This document shows positions 1-10,916 of a stretch of DNA of 64,000 bases, piece after piece. Made by a program: the position numbers and the translations under genes. The stretch spans positions 14,756,001 through 14,820,000 of the forward strand of contig CP075496.1 in the NCBI GenBank assembly GCA_021613535.1, given 5' to 3'. The DNA comes from Adineta vaga. Its lineage: Eukaryota; Rotifera. Numbering within the stretch: the stretch's first letter is position 1; each line of letters starts with the position of its first letter. The notes under the pieces are model-generated. The model was not told the origin of the DNA and made no database searches. It saw only the letters and a program-made list of their open reading frames with translations.

Positions 1-258
1 CGTTTCCGATTTTTTGTCTTCAATTATTATTATATCTTTAAAATTCTATGGTTTATTAAGAATGAAAGAAATAACAGTCACTCATTCTCATTAATTATTG
101 TTAATAGATAATTAGAAGAAGTAACTTTTATTTCTTCTATCTTTATTAAAACTTTTCGGAAGAGATATTCAACTGTAATTCATTGTTAATTTTCTCTAAT
201 TAATGTTCAAATATATATAAGATAAGAACATTCTTTTTTTTTTCTCATTATTATTTCT
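1..258. other. Upstream flank of first GPCR
   Basis: Very AT-rich non-coding sequence. A TATA-like run (atatataagataag, about 211-224) lies roughly 40 bp before the ATG at 259 and could be the core promoter. Nothing else is recognisable. Confidence 0.4.
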
Positions 259-1209
259 ATGTCTGTATCAGCAATACTATATGCTTTTCATAAAGATTTA
301 TTTCAATTTGGTGGTCCAATCTTAATATTCTTTGGTAGTCTTGGTTGTTTAATAAATCTGTTAGTTTTTACAAAAGATTCTTTACGAAAAAATCCATGTA
401 CAATCTGTTTTATAACGATTAATACAGTTAATTTAATTTGTTTTTATGCAGTTGTTCTTGTTACCACACTTAGTGTTGGTTATGATATTGATCCAAGTTC
501 AAAAAATCTTTATTTTTGTCGATTTCGTTTTTATATTGCTTATGTTTTATCATCTTGGGAATCAACTTGTCTTATATTGGCATCAATTGATCGTACATTA
601 GTTACGTCATCTAAAGCAAATACAAGAAAATTAAGTACACGTCGATCAATTTTAATAAGTTTAATTAGTTTACATTTATTTTGGATGATTTTTCATATTC
701 ATTCATTTATATTTATGGAAATTCAAGAATTTCAACCAAATGTTTTTGTTTGTTATTATCAATCAGGTCGATATACATTATTTATAACTTATTATTTACT
801 TATATTTAATGGATTTCTTCCACCATTATTAATGACAATATTTGGATGTTTAACAATAAAAAATATTCGTCAAGTTAGTCATAAAATAATTCCAACAAAT
901 ATATCACAAATTGGAAGACAATATATTCTTCAATCAAAAGATCGACAATTAATTCGAATGTTATTTGTTGATATAATTAGTTATACAATTAGTAAACTTC
1001 CATATGCATTTTATTATCTTTATCAACAAATAACAAAATATGAAAATAAAAATATTGAACAACAATTAATTGAACAATCTATTCTTATTTTAATTTATTT
1101 TTTATTTTTTATTGAAAATAGTATTAGTGGTTATACGAATATTTTGGTATCAAAAACTTTTCGTACAGAAATAAAACGAATTATTTTAAATATATGTCAT
1201 ATCGATTAG
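259..1209 (+). CDS. Rhodopsin-like (class A) seven-transmembrane receptor
   Basis: Single-exon 316-residue membrane receptor, probably a peptide-type GPCR acting at the cell surface. Seven hydrophobic segments can be read: about 17-40, 45-73, 88-113, 129-153, 170-198, 230-256 and 266-291. Cys87 before TM3 and Cys167 in the second extracellular loop are placed for the usual disulfide. TM3 ends in ASIDRTL, a DR variant of the family's DRY box. The C-terminal tail is short and basic. The first ATG gives a short N-terminus directly followed by TM1, normal for these receptors. Bdelloids carry many such intronless receptors; the ligand cannot be told from sequence. A second, divergent relative lies at 16795-17817. 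The downstream hairpin at 1361-1423 begins about 150 bp after the stop. Confidence 0.85.
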   Translation: MSVSAILYAFHKDLFQFGGPILIFFGSLGCLINLLVFTKDSLRKNPCTICFITINTVNLICFYAVVLVTTLSVGYDIDPSSKNLYFCRFRFYIAYVLSSWESTCLILASIDRTLVTSSKANTRKLSTRRSILISLISLHLFWMIFHIHSFIFMEIQEFQPNVFVCYYQSGRYTLFITYYLLIFNGFLPPLLMTIFGCLTIKNIRQVSHKIIPTNISQIGRQYILQSKDRQLIRMLFVDIISYTISKLPYAFYYLYQQITKYENKNIEQQLIEQSILILIYFLFFIENSISGYTNILVSKTFRTEIKRIILNICHID

Positions 1210-1360
1210 AGAGACGTTATTTAGTATATGATTAAATTTGGAATTTTTGCATAAAATAAATAAAGAATAAATTAAAGTTAACTTTATTTCTTTTATTATT
1301 GAAAATCTTCATCTAGATGAACATATATTGTATTAACATTTAAATAAATCGTTGAATAAC

Positions 1361-1423
1361 TGATGGTGTGAAAGTGTAGATAATAGATACATGCGAAATT
1401 CATATTCTCTTTCACACCCTATA
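1361..1423. repeat. Dispersed G-rich hairpin, 3' of GPCR gene
   Basis: Inverted repeat with perfect 10-bp arms GGTGTGAAAG (1365-1374) and CTTTCACACC (1409-1418). Belongs, more weakly than others, to the family of GTG/GGG hairpins found across this window. Sits about 150 bp after a stop codon. Confidence 0.5.
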
Positions 1424-2378
1424 GATGCTCTTAATACCCCCACTAAAAAATTATAGGCAAAACATTTTTCATAATATTAAAACATGTATTTCGAGATTTT
1501 TCAAATATTTCAGTGTGTTCTGTATATGGGTTGCACTTTACATTTACTTTACTATATAGTAACTATTTAAGTTACTAATTTATTGGGAACTATGATAACT
1601 ACTCAATAATGTATAGTATTACTAGTAATTAAGTAATTAATTTTGTATTTCAGTTTCTAAATAAAAGAGAGTATCACTATTATCTGAAGGAAACTTAATT
1701 GAGTTTATGCTTGTCTATACTGGCAGGTCCATCGGATTATAGAAGGATACAAAAAAAAATGTATTAAAAGATGATTTATTTTGAGAGGACGGTGTTTTGA
1801 TCTTGATATAAGAATCTATTTATGTGAGATTTATTATTTAACGCAATAAATTTTAGATATCTATTGAACCTGTCTTTGTATTCGTGATTGAAATAATTCA
1901 ACTAACAGCTCTGGAAAACTTTTTCTATGCTGTTTGATCATATCTAAACTAATATCATATAATAATAAACGTTCGATTCGTGCAGCGAATTGCATAATAT
2001 GAAAAAAGTAAGTAAAAAAATATTATTATTTATGTTTCAGTTATTTACTGAAGTTTAATTGCGTATGAAGTATATGACATCAGATCGACAGAAACTTATT
2101 ATACTTTGCAAAGCTTGTCAGAAAGATCTACACCTATATACAACGGCACTGAAGAACTTGGAAAAAAGTCTTGCTCCTTTTAAAAAGTCACTGACACAAA
2201 AGCATGATGATCCTGCAATACTCTACCACTTTTTTTCGAAGAGTTTATAAAGATACGGATCGATTACATTTAAATTTAGAGTATTATGACAAAGTTGATA
2301 TCTTATATCTGGTTGTCATCTTTCTAAGAAGAATGGATCTGAAGGAAATTTTTGAATAGACATCGAAATTCGACTCAT
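1424..2378. other. Intergenic, no clear gene
   Basis: AT-rich sequence between the GPCR and the next hairpin. Apart from a 44-codon reading frame on the minus strand (1861-1995) nothing coding is convincing. The plus-strand open frame at 2059-2250 starts with TTG and resembles no family known to me. Confidence 0.5.
1861..1995 (-). CDS. Small hypothetical ORF or orphan exon
   Basis: 44-residue frame from ATG at 1995 to TAG at 1861, with an amphipathic, protein-like composition (MQFAARIERLLLYDISLDM at the start). No domain is recognised and no splice acceptor is visible just upstream. It could be the leftover 3' exon of a lost gene or chance. Confidence 0.2.
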   Translation of the reverse strand: MQFAARIERLLLYDISLDMIKQHRKSFPELLVELFQSRIQRQVQ

Positions 2379-2469
2379 CTTGAGGATGTATGCATTGTGG
2401 ATGTGTAAGAAATAGATATATTACTTTTACCCATACACACTCTTACAAATCCTCTCTCACCCTCACAAG
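2379..2469. repeat. Dispersed G-rich hairpin, 3' of DRAM-like gene
   Basis: Imperfect inverted repeat: the left side begins ATCTTGAGGATG and the right side ends CTCTCACCCTCACAAG. These are the family's terminal motifs. It lies about 100 bp beyond the stop of the minus-strand gene ending at 2568. Confidence 0.5.
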
Positions 2470-2567
2470 TATGACTAATAGTGGTAATGAAAAAAAAAGA
2501 AACTCACTTCTACATCAACACTCAAAACCTTTATATATCGCGATTTGAAGAACATAAGTTACAATCA

Positions 2568-3248
2568 TCAATAAAAAATAAGATCTAGAGCAAATATTAT
2601 CAAATAGAAAATAAATATAATAGCAATGGACCATTCGATAGATGCACCAACAGATTTCAATGTCAATACGTTGTTAGGTCCTTTGATAGTACCCATTACC
2701 ACGAAAGTAATAGCCAAAGGAATAACTACACCGACGAAAATGGCACGAAGAGACACTGTAAAATTTAATTGATTTCGTGAGAATCGATAGATAATTGTAA
2801 ATATAGCAGAGAGTAGAGTGAATACAATAAATAGACCAGTGAAAGTATAATGAGCTCCGCTATGATCCATTGAATCAAAAATTGATAGAAGAATCAGAGA
2901 CGCAGCTCCAATAAAACCACACACGATGGATATGATCGATACACCGCGTTTGAATCGTCGTCGATTTTCCATATCAAAACAGAGTTTAGTAAAGACAAGC
3001 GTAAGAACGAAGAATGTTCCCGTAATACTTGTGCCCACAATAAATGCTGTTTTATGAACAGCACCCACATCAGATATATATACTACTTCACCATCGTCCG
3101 AGTTGTATTGAATGAAACCATCTCGGCCCCATAAACCGAAGAGAGCCGCTATAGTCGAGAGCCATGCAAGAGAGGCAATGACGGATGATAATATACCGAT
3201 GATCCTGAATAATAAATGTTGCCACGATGGAGAGACAGTAATTTGCAT
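2568..3248 (-). CDS. DRAM/Frag1/Sfk1-family six-TM membrane protein
   Basis: Intronless 226-residue polytopic protein with about six hydrophobic segments (16-37, 65-88, 103-123, 133-155, 168-187, 205-226). The pattern fits the Frag1/DRAM/Sfk1 family: VVYISDVGA in the first large loop (the family's PYISDTGA position), a SxFDSMDHSGAHY stretch before TM4, and GASIEWSIAIIF in the last TM (the family's AEWS motif). Family members work in lysosomal/autophagy modulation (DRAM), GPI-anchor lipid remodelling (FRAG1/PGAP2) or plasma-membrane lipid organisation (Sfk1); which applies here is not decidable. The start Met gives a short cytosolic tail before TM1 as in relatives. The protein ends within TM6, slightly shorter than human DRAMs. 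Confidence 0.75.
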   Translation of the reverse strand: MQITVSPSWQHLLFRIIGILSSVIASLAWLSTIAALFGLWGRDGFIQYNSDDGEVVYISDVGAVHKTAFIVGTSITGTFFVLTLVFTKLCFDMENRRRFKRGVSIISIVCGFIGAASLILLSIFDSMDHSGAHYTFTGLFIVFTLLSAIFTIIYRFSRNQLNFTVSLRAIFVGVVIPLAITFVVMGTIKGPNNVLTLKSVGASIEWSIAIIFIFYLIIFALDLIFY

Positions 3249-4362
3249 TAGTTAGTGTAATTATGTGCTTTTCTTTTAAATACGTACGAAGGACACTGAG
3301 GTTGTCATTGTTATTGTATTACCTTTTCTTTTCGTTCTCATCATATATTGTCTCACCTCCCAATATATTCTTATAGTGTATACATGCTCTTTCTTATTAT
3401 TCTTGAGAAAAGAACGTGTGTGTACAAATAATAAGAAAAAAGAATGAGGAAAACGAACGTACCTTTAGAACACAGGTATTGTAGTTTACCAGTTATCAGT
3501 GCGTTCAGGACATACTTTTGTTATTGAAATAAAGCTTGTATTCTGTATAATTGTCCTTTTTTTTATTTCCAATATAATTCTCCCTTTTGTTCATTACAAA
3601 GACGACAAACAACTGTTTAAAACTCAAATTTGTTTCAAAAAAGTAATCTCTCTTTTTTGGGCGTAATATGAATACTTTCGACCCTCCAGATGAAGTGATC
3701 GGTTCTAGAAAGTTACATTCTATTTTTATTTGATATAGTATTTAAGTGGAACTAAGAATACATGGCTCCAAAGGAAAATCGAAAATTTTTAGGACTCACC
3801 TACCCCATTTTTTTTATTATTCGTCAAGGACATTTTCTCTTCTCATTCAATGCTTTGTCACTGCTAGTGTTATTCACCTGAGAGAAAAAGTATTTTATAT
3901 TGTTCTTTTTAATGTTAGCTACACTTCGAAGTGCTTAGAATAGTTAAAACGTAATCATTTTGTCGAGAAAAACATTTATTTATTAAACATGTTTTTTAAT
4001 GAAAGGTAAATAAGTAAATTTCGACTTTTTTCATTGAAATGATCATCATCAGTATAACATATGTCAATAAGTAAAATAAGCAACACAAAATAAATCAAAA
4101 TATCAACATGTTAATATCACAACAATATTATATAGAACAAAGAAAACGAAGAAGATCGTCCAGTTCGATCTATAGGTAAGGAAACATTATGACGTGCAGA
4201 ATGTTACATTTCTGCTACTTTTCACGGCAAACTTAAACATAATCATATGAGCAAAATATAATATAATGTTTGTTTATACAGAGAGAAATGTATTTAAACT
4301 TTTATTCAACGATTCATAGTTATGAGAAAAAAGTCTTCTTTGATATCGAATTTTTATATTAT
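3249..4362. other. Intergenic, nothing recognised
   Basis: AT-rich spacer between two minus-strand genes; it holds the promoter of the DRAM-like gene and the 3' flank of the PAN/FG-GAP gene. An open frame at 3746-3943 looks like chance. No hairpin of the dispersed family was found here. Confidence 0.5.
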
Positions 4363-6297
4363 TCAACTTTCAAGAGCAAGCAAAATTCGAATGATATTGC
4401 TGTTGTCATTTCCAACAATTACATCAAGTATACCGTCACCATTTAGATCTCCAACTGCACGTGATCGTGCCAGCGCGCCTGCATTAGTATTTTTGAACAA
4501 CAGCGTAAATATGCCATCAGGGCTGCCTAAAATATATTATGTACTTTCTTATATATCATAAATGATTTCTATTCTCTACAAAATCTAGACTATGAGAGAA
4601 GAAAATTTCCTGTTGAATATTATAGAGATATTGAGAAATCAGTCTTAAGTCATGTGATAATTTGTAAAAACAGGAATACTGACCGATGAACAAATGGATG
4701 GCACCACCGCCACGCGCAACCACGTATAAATCAAGGAAACCGTCCCGGTTTGCATCGCAGGCTACTATACTTACAGGTGCATAAATCGTTTTATACAGTG
4801 TCACATTACTAAAGATTCCAAGACCATTGCCGAATAAAATAGCTAGTGAATTCTTTCCGTTATTTACCAAAGCAACATCAACGTTTCCGTCTGTATTAAA
4901 GTCTCCAGCCGCGATTCCTTGTGTAACTCCATCTGTATTGTAAAAGACAGGTATCGCAAATGATCCATTGCCAAATCCTGCCATGTATGCAAATCCTGTC
5001 GCGCCACTGCCTCCACCATTAGCCACGCCCAGATCAAAATGGGCATCGTTATTGAAATGTGTTACAATCAACCAAACAGGATTAAAGTTGCTCGTCCTAA
5101 TACTTTGTATTAAAGTAAAAGTCAAATTAGGTCCACCAAGCATAACACTAATGCCTCCGCCATAATAGTTAGCAGTGATGTAGTCGAGTATTCCATCGTC
5201 GTTAACATCGGTTGCTACAACCTGTTCTGGTTTTGTATTAGCACCTGTGGATAACTTCAATGAAAGTGGGAGCATAATTCCACCTCCTATGTTTTGATAG
5301 AACCAAATGGTGTTATCATCAGCATTACTTACCACAATATCAACTAAGTCATCGTTGTTGAGATAAGTAGTGGTAAGCGACATTGGATTGAAGCCCGTCC
5401 TATATGTTGACAAAAACGAAAATGTACCATCACCCCTACCCAACCAGATAGCGAGTAACATCTCGTTACTATACATCGCGATTAGATCAAGGTTGCCGTC
5501 GTTGTCTAGATCTCCAAGTTGAACGTCAGATGTTTCTATAGTATTATTTAAATTGACTATATCGGGAGCAACCAAAATCAAAGTGAGGTTGGATACTATA
5601 GACATACAAAAAACATGGATCAGTTTTTTAACAGAGGCAATTCAGTTAAAAATTTATTTTGCGTGAACAATACGTAGACACAAGATTGATATTTCTAGAA
5701 GTTACAGCTCATTGTCAGCAAACTATGGAGATATATCGTTTTATCTCTAAGTGTATACTGAGTTTTCGGAAATGAACAACATCTATGCGCTACACTAATG
5801 ACCGTTCTACGATATCTCGGCAGTTATGTAGCTATAATTTTGTCCAAAGTACGTCTGATGATCTTCTGATTACACGATCATAAGTCATAGAACAAGTGTA
5901 CAAAACGGTGAATCAACTCACGTTGAGTTTTGCTTAATATACTAATTGTTGTCATTTCGTTTGATGCCGAGAGTAACCGACTAGGAAAACCAAGTTTGAC
6001 TGAATATATCATACATCTATGATCGTGACTATGGAACGTAGCTGTTCGACATAGATCTATGTTAAAACAAGCCAATGTGCAATCTTCCACACTGTTTATA
6101 TTTTTAACCAGTATGTTCTTTTCGACTGGTGAGGATAAAATATTTGGCATATAAGCTTGACCGACATAAATATTACAGTATGTTGATCTAACACCAACCT
6201 GTGCATCCAAGGCTAAGCATACAAACTGACATAAAAGACAGGAGAAGGCGATGATGATGACAAGGCGTAGCATCAGAACGTCAATTAGTACTAACAT
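4363..6297 (-). CDS. Secreted PAN/Apple-domain protein with FG-GAP/VCBS repeats
   Basis: Three exons inferred from splice signals and phase: 6297-5922, 5595-4684 and 4526-4363, giving 1452 nt or 483 residues. The last intron is secure (157 bp, ..ATCG|gtcagt, ttttag|GC); the first (326 bp, CAAC|gtgagt, tatag|TA) is less certain and could hide a small exon. N-terminus: a hydrophobic signal peptide (MLVLIDVLMLRLV..), then a cysteine-rich PAN/Apple domain (pairs near CNIYVG, CTLACFNIDLC, CMIY). The rest is tandem FG-GAP/VCBS repeats with Ca-binding loops DLDNDGNLDL, DVNDDGILDY, DFNTDGNVDV, DANRDGFLDL and, in the last exon, DLNGDGILDV, which build a beta-propeller as in integrin alpha chains. A likely extracellular adhesion or carbohydrate-binding protein. 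An in-frame ATG at 6345 lies inside the neighbouring transposon and is probably not native; the transposon edge (6306) is 8 bp before this start, so the original promoter has been displaced. Confidence 0.75.
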
Positions 6298-6305
6298 ATT
6301 TGAAG

Positions 6306-7130
6306 CAAAGGACAGGGGCGTATAAGCAATGGAAAATGGGCTCAAAGGAATTTATCAAAACTTCGTCGAGAAATTGTTCTAGGAAAGTGAGATAAGCTAT
6401 ATTAGAGCAAATTCAAGCAATACTAAGCGTATTTGAACATGCTTTCATGTGAAAATATCATAAAATATTATAGGGGCTTTTATACATATTATTTGTATTT
6501 ATAATGGGCCAGTTTTTGACTAAAACAGAAAACCTTTGAAAAATATATAAAGCTCATTTTATCTTCATTGGAAAGAGCATTAAATTCTGCATCGTTCTAT
6601 ATAAAGATCATGTCTTTAAACCAATTATTACTACTATTTTTCTATAATTTACTACTATTAAAAATATATTATTTTATACATTATTTTATCTAATTTTGAC
6701 TTTTTCAATACATTTTTTGCGTGAGCCGCTTTCGCTTATATACCATTTGATAGAGCGAAGAAAGCGCTACAAACTGGTATATAAATCATTTAATTTCGAG
6801 TTGGTCCCGGTATTCATAAAAGTCAAAAACTATGTTCGATGCACGAAAAATTCACTTTTTTTATGTATTAGTCAATTATTATTTAATTATTGTTTTTGAT
6901 AGAAGCGACAGTTAATATAATTTTCATTCAAAGGATATTCAGACATATCTCAAATAAAAAATTCTTATATCTTTTGTGTTAAAAAGCAACATTTTTCAGC
7001 CTTAAAATGATGACATGTTAATATATCTTGTAATTTTTCGACATTAGTCAATATTAACATTTTGAAATTTCTGTAAGAACAACTTTATTATTTTAATTCA
7101 ATTTGTTAGGTCAATTTCAAATGAGAAATA
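6306..7130 (+). repeat. Left terminal inverted repeat of the transposon
   Basis: 825 bp; reverse complement of 10093-10916. The match ends at ..GAGAAATA (7130), after which the two sides diverge. The open frame at 6696-6899 is repeated in the other arm and is not regarded as a gene. Confidence 0.92.
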
Positions 7131-7167
7131 TAGATATGAAATGGGTAGTTCGTAATAAAAACAAGTA

Positions 7168-9966
7168 TCAATGAGCTAGGTCTGGTGTATCTGTGGTGGT
7201 GTCGTTGTTTGTATCATCATCATCAACATTCATGTAGCTATCGTCTACGAATCCAAGTAGTCGAGCAGCAGAAAGAGGATGGATTTTAGGATTCATTTCT
7301 CCTTGTTGAACACCCATATACCAAAGTAGAGCAGTAATATGAACACAACAGCCGACTGTACGTGATCCAGATGCACATGTACAAAACCAACCTTGTATCG
7401 GCTGCTCCAAGTTGTTGTCAAATTGTACTGTTGCAATATGATGTTTCGTATTGCTGTGGCGTGAGTGGAATCGAACTCGAAGTAAATCACGTTGCTTTTC
7501 ACACAATTCAACAATGAACTCAAGATCATTTTCATCAAGGTAAGAAGATTGAAAGTGTTCATTGATATAAGATTTGCATTGTTTAATTTGATAGTTCCCT
7601 GAAAAATAATATAAACAAAAACTCTACGAGAGAAGATAGGAAACAAACCACAGCTAATGTTTCGTACATCTTCTTCAGTTAAATGTGGAAATATGCACAT
7701 TCTAGAATCATATTTTCTCCAATGCATGTTTTTATCGGCAGATATACTAATTAATCTTTTTTCAAGTTCATTTTCTTTCTTCATTTGTTCTAACATGATT
7801 CTAGCTAATTCAATTCCACTTGATGGATCTTTCATTGTTGGGTGACGAAAAGCATTATGAAGAGCACATACTATATCCAAATCATCAGGTAGAAATTGTA
7901 AAGATGAATTTTTAAGAGAGTTAAAATAATTCCATTCTTTGATTTTGCCATTCACTAAAATATCGGATGATCAACTAGAAGAAAAAATTATCTATAATAT
8001 TTACCACTTTCAATTATCCAACGGTTTTTAGTTATAAATCGGGTTCGGTTTGCTTCTTCTGTTGTAAATTGTTTTTTTCCTTTTAGAAATGCTGGAATTT
8101 GAACTTGAAAACCAAGCTCTTCCATAGAATTTACTGCATCTCTAAAGCCACGATCAACGATAACGATATCTTCGTCATGAAGCCAGTTTTTGATATTTTG
8201 ATCATTATTCTTCAAGATATGTTTGATAATGGAAGCATCATTATTTTTTCCATCGGCCAGAAAAGGTCCGAATACTGACAAAATATAACCATCCTATGTA
8301 AAATTGCAATAATGAAGCTCTCATAATAGTAAGGTAAGCATCATTTTTATAAATCCTATGATGAACTTCAGAAAGCATTCTATCGGCTACGATATTTTAA
8401 GGCTACCTTTTCCTAAATTGTATCCTTATATATTCTTTCAATAGTAAAGCTAAAACTTTTCTATAAATGTGACCTTTCAGTAGTGAACCATATATATGTT
8501 TATGTTCACATTTAAAAGAATACTTATTTTAATCATAGAAGAGGAGGACAAATTACTCTCTTTATTTAACACTTACTGTAGCGGTTATTATCATTGGTTT
8601 AACAAGGTTCTTATGCTTATGCATGCTATATGTTCTTCTTTGAAATTGATTGTCACTAGACTTTTGAATTGTAAGATATGTACCATCCATAACAATACAA
8701 AGTTGATTAGAAACATCGGCAAGTAGAGCTGTTGCAACAGCAGATTGATGATGGTCAATCACCGATTGTCGATTAATATGATCGAAACCTATATAATGTG
8801 GTACAAAATTAATTTTTAATGCTTGTCGCACTTGATTGATAACATGAGAAACTGTTCTTTTGTCTTTTAAACCAAACATAGTTGCTAAAACTCGATTAGC
8901 AAGACCCAAACGAAACTTTGCGAGGAACACTGCTAATGCAACTCGAGTAGAACGAATTTTCGAGTTACGCATGTGTTGGATTTGTTGAAGAAGATCGTTG
9001 AACTGATCTAAAAAATGATTTTATTAGATTCTATTATATATGCATGAATTAAGCTTGTTTTTTATTTGAATTAAAAGTCTCCAAGTACAGATTACTTTAT
9101 AGAAATTCGCTAACAAACGGATTATGACATTCAAATAATCCTAGATTTTTTCAACAGTACTGTCCCAGCAAATGAGATTAACCATCCTACCTTTCGATAG
9201 ACCAGTAATATTGTAATATGCAGTATCATCCAGAGAAGCATCATTATCAAAATCAAATGCTATGTTGCTTTGAGTAACTGTACGAAAGCTGTTGAATATT
9301 TTCTCAATGTCTTGAGAAGTAAAAGAAACAAGATCAGAATCAAATGGAATAATTCGATGAATGGCTTCATAAGACAATTGTCCTCTGCAGAAATGATCGC
9401 CACAACAACGAGCTCCAGGTGATATATATATTCCTCGTTTGATAAACAATGTATTCCTATCTTCTTCATTTAATCGAGTTCGATTATTGCAGTTTCTCAC
9501 TCCACAAACAATACAAGAACTAAACAGATAATAAAAATAAGATCCCTAAAAACATCTTTTCATATTTTACTTTTCATCTTTGCTACATCGATTCACTCTG
9601 ATCTTTACTGATTCAATTTGTTTTGATGTCTGAGTAGATTTTGTGTTATTTTTCTCTTCTAAACCCATATTCTATATATACAAAAAATATTTCACATGTT
9701 AAAGTTACATGAGATATTACTTCTTCAATTTCATCGTCGTTTTCATTCAATTTATCATCATCAATAAGGTCATCAATCTGGTCCTTTGTTTTACGATACC
9801 ATCTTTCATACTTTGATCGGCATCCTTTGCAAACATAAGACGTACAATCGTGTCTTTTATGACACCGAGCAGAGAGATATAGTTTCAGCAATAAATTAGT
9901 GATCGGTCGTGCATTATCAACAACTGTATTACACTGAAAACATCTTGCCCGAGGATTACGAGGCAT
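7168..9966 (-). CDS. DDE_Tnp_4-type transposase with SWIM-like zinc finger, seven exons
   Basis: Exons by splice signals and phase: 9966-9709, 9671-9571, 9519-9191, 9007-8577, 8293-8005, 7954-7649, 7598-7168. They total 2145 nt, a 714-residue protein without a stop. Introns are 37, 51, 183, 283, 50 and 50 bp. The N-terminus has CxxC-rich zinc-binding stretches (C9/C12, then CHKRHDC..CKGC), and a second cysteine cluster (CIVCGVRNC..CCGDHFC) follows; these probably bind DNA. A helix-turn-helix-like region lies near 243-295 (ANRVLATMFGLKDKRTVSHV). Catalytic acidic residues read as D337 (IVMDGTYL), D420 (IVDRGFRD) and E468 (RWIIESVNGKIKEW), the DDE_Tnp_4 arrangement. Near the C-terminus C644-x-C646..C656-x-H658 forms a SWIM-type CxCxnCxH finger. 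It acts in the nucleus on the element's own terminal repeats. The acidic C-terminal tail is rich in Asp. Confidence 0.88.
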
Positions 9967-10092
9967 TGTATATTGTCAAATTAACGGTAACGAATTGAAC
10001 GTTAAACAAAATATATATGACAGAACGGAAAAAAATGACGTCATCATCGTCAACGAATAGTTCTGTCTTTAAGTATCTTTTTTAAAATGAAG

Positions 10093-10916
10093 TATTTCTC
10101 ATTTGAAATTGACCTAACAAATTGAATTAAAATAATAAAGTTGTTCTTACAGAAATTTCAAAATGTTAATATTGACTAATGTCGAAAAATTACAAGATAT
10201 ATTAACATGTCATCATTTTAAGGCTGAAAAATGTTGCTTTTTAACACAAAAGATATAAGAATTTTTTATTTGAGATATGTCTGAATATCCTTTGAATGAA
10301 AATTATATTAACTGTCGCTTCTATCAAAAACAATAATTAAATAATAATTGACTAATACATAAAAAAAGTGAATTTTTCGTGCATCGAACATAGTTTTGAC
10401 TTTTATGAATACCGGGACCAACTCGAAATTAAATGATTTATATACCAGTTTGTAGCGCTTTCTTCGCTCTATCAAATGGTATATAAGCGAAAGCGGCTCA
10501 CGCAAAAAATGTATTGAAAAAGTCAAAATTAGATAAAATAATGTATAAAATAATATATTTTTAATAGTAGTAAATTATAGAAAAATAGTAGTAATAATTG
10601 GTTTAAAGACATGATCTTTATATAGAACGATGCAGAATTTAATGCTCTTTCCAATGAAGATAAAATGAGCTTTATATATTTTTCAAAGGTTTTCTGTTTT
10701 AGTCAAAAACTGGCCCATTATAAATACAAATAATATGTATAAAAGCCCCTATAATATTTTATGATATTTTCACATGAAAGCATGTTCAAATACGCTTAGT
10801 ATTGCTTGAATTTGCTCTAATATAGCTTATCTCACTTTCCTAGAACAATTTCTCGACGAAGTTTTGATAAATTCCTTTGAGCCCATTTTCCATTGCTTAT
10901 ACGCCCCTGTCCTTTG
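10093..10916 (-). repeat. Right terminal inverted repeat of the transposon
   Basis: 824 bp; complement of 6306-7130, one base shorter in an A-run. It repeats the same chance open frame (10308-10526). Confidence 0.92.

Larger units (their letters stand above)
6306..10916 (-). mobile_element. Intact DNA transposon with 0.82-kb terminal inverted repeats
   Basis: A 4.6-kb element bounded by CAAAGGACAGGGGCG at 6306 and its complement ending at 10916. The two ends match as inverted repeats over 825 bp (6306-7130) and 824 bp (10093-10916); the only difference noted by eye is one A in an A-run near 6825. The interior carries one gene, an uninterrupted spliced DDE transposase (7168-9966). Near-identical arms plus an unbroken gene point to recent transposition and probable autonomy. 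No clear target-site duplication was found: flanks are ..atatttgaag and tattctttac... The transposase belongs to the DDE_Tnp_4 (IS5/Harbinger-like) clan; I would compare it first with the ISL2EU and IS4EU groups, since its SWIM-like C-terminus is unlike classical Harbinger. Confidence 0.9.

Noticed and set aside
3746-3943. Small plus-strand frame
   Set aside because: Low-complexity, no features, AT-rich spacer.
6696-6899. 67-codon open frame, repeated at 10308-10526
   Set aside because: Both lie in the transposon's terminal inverted repeats and differ only through the one-base indel; the peptide has no recognisable features.
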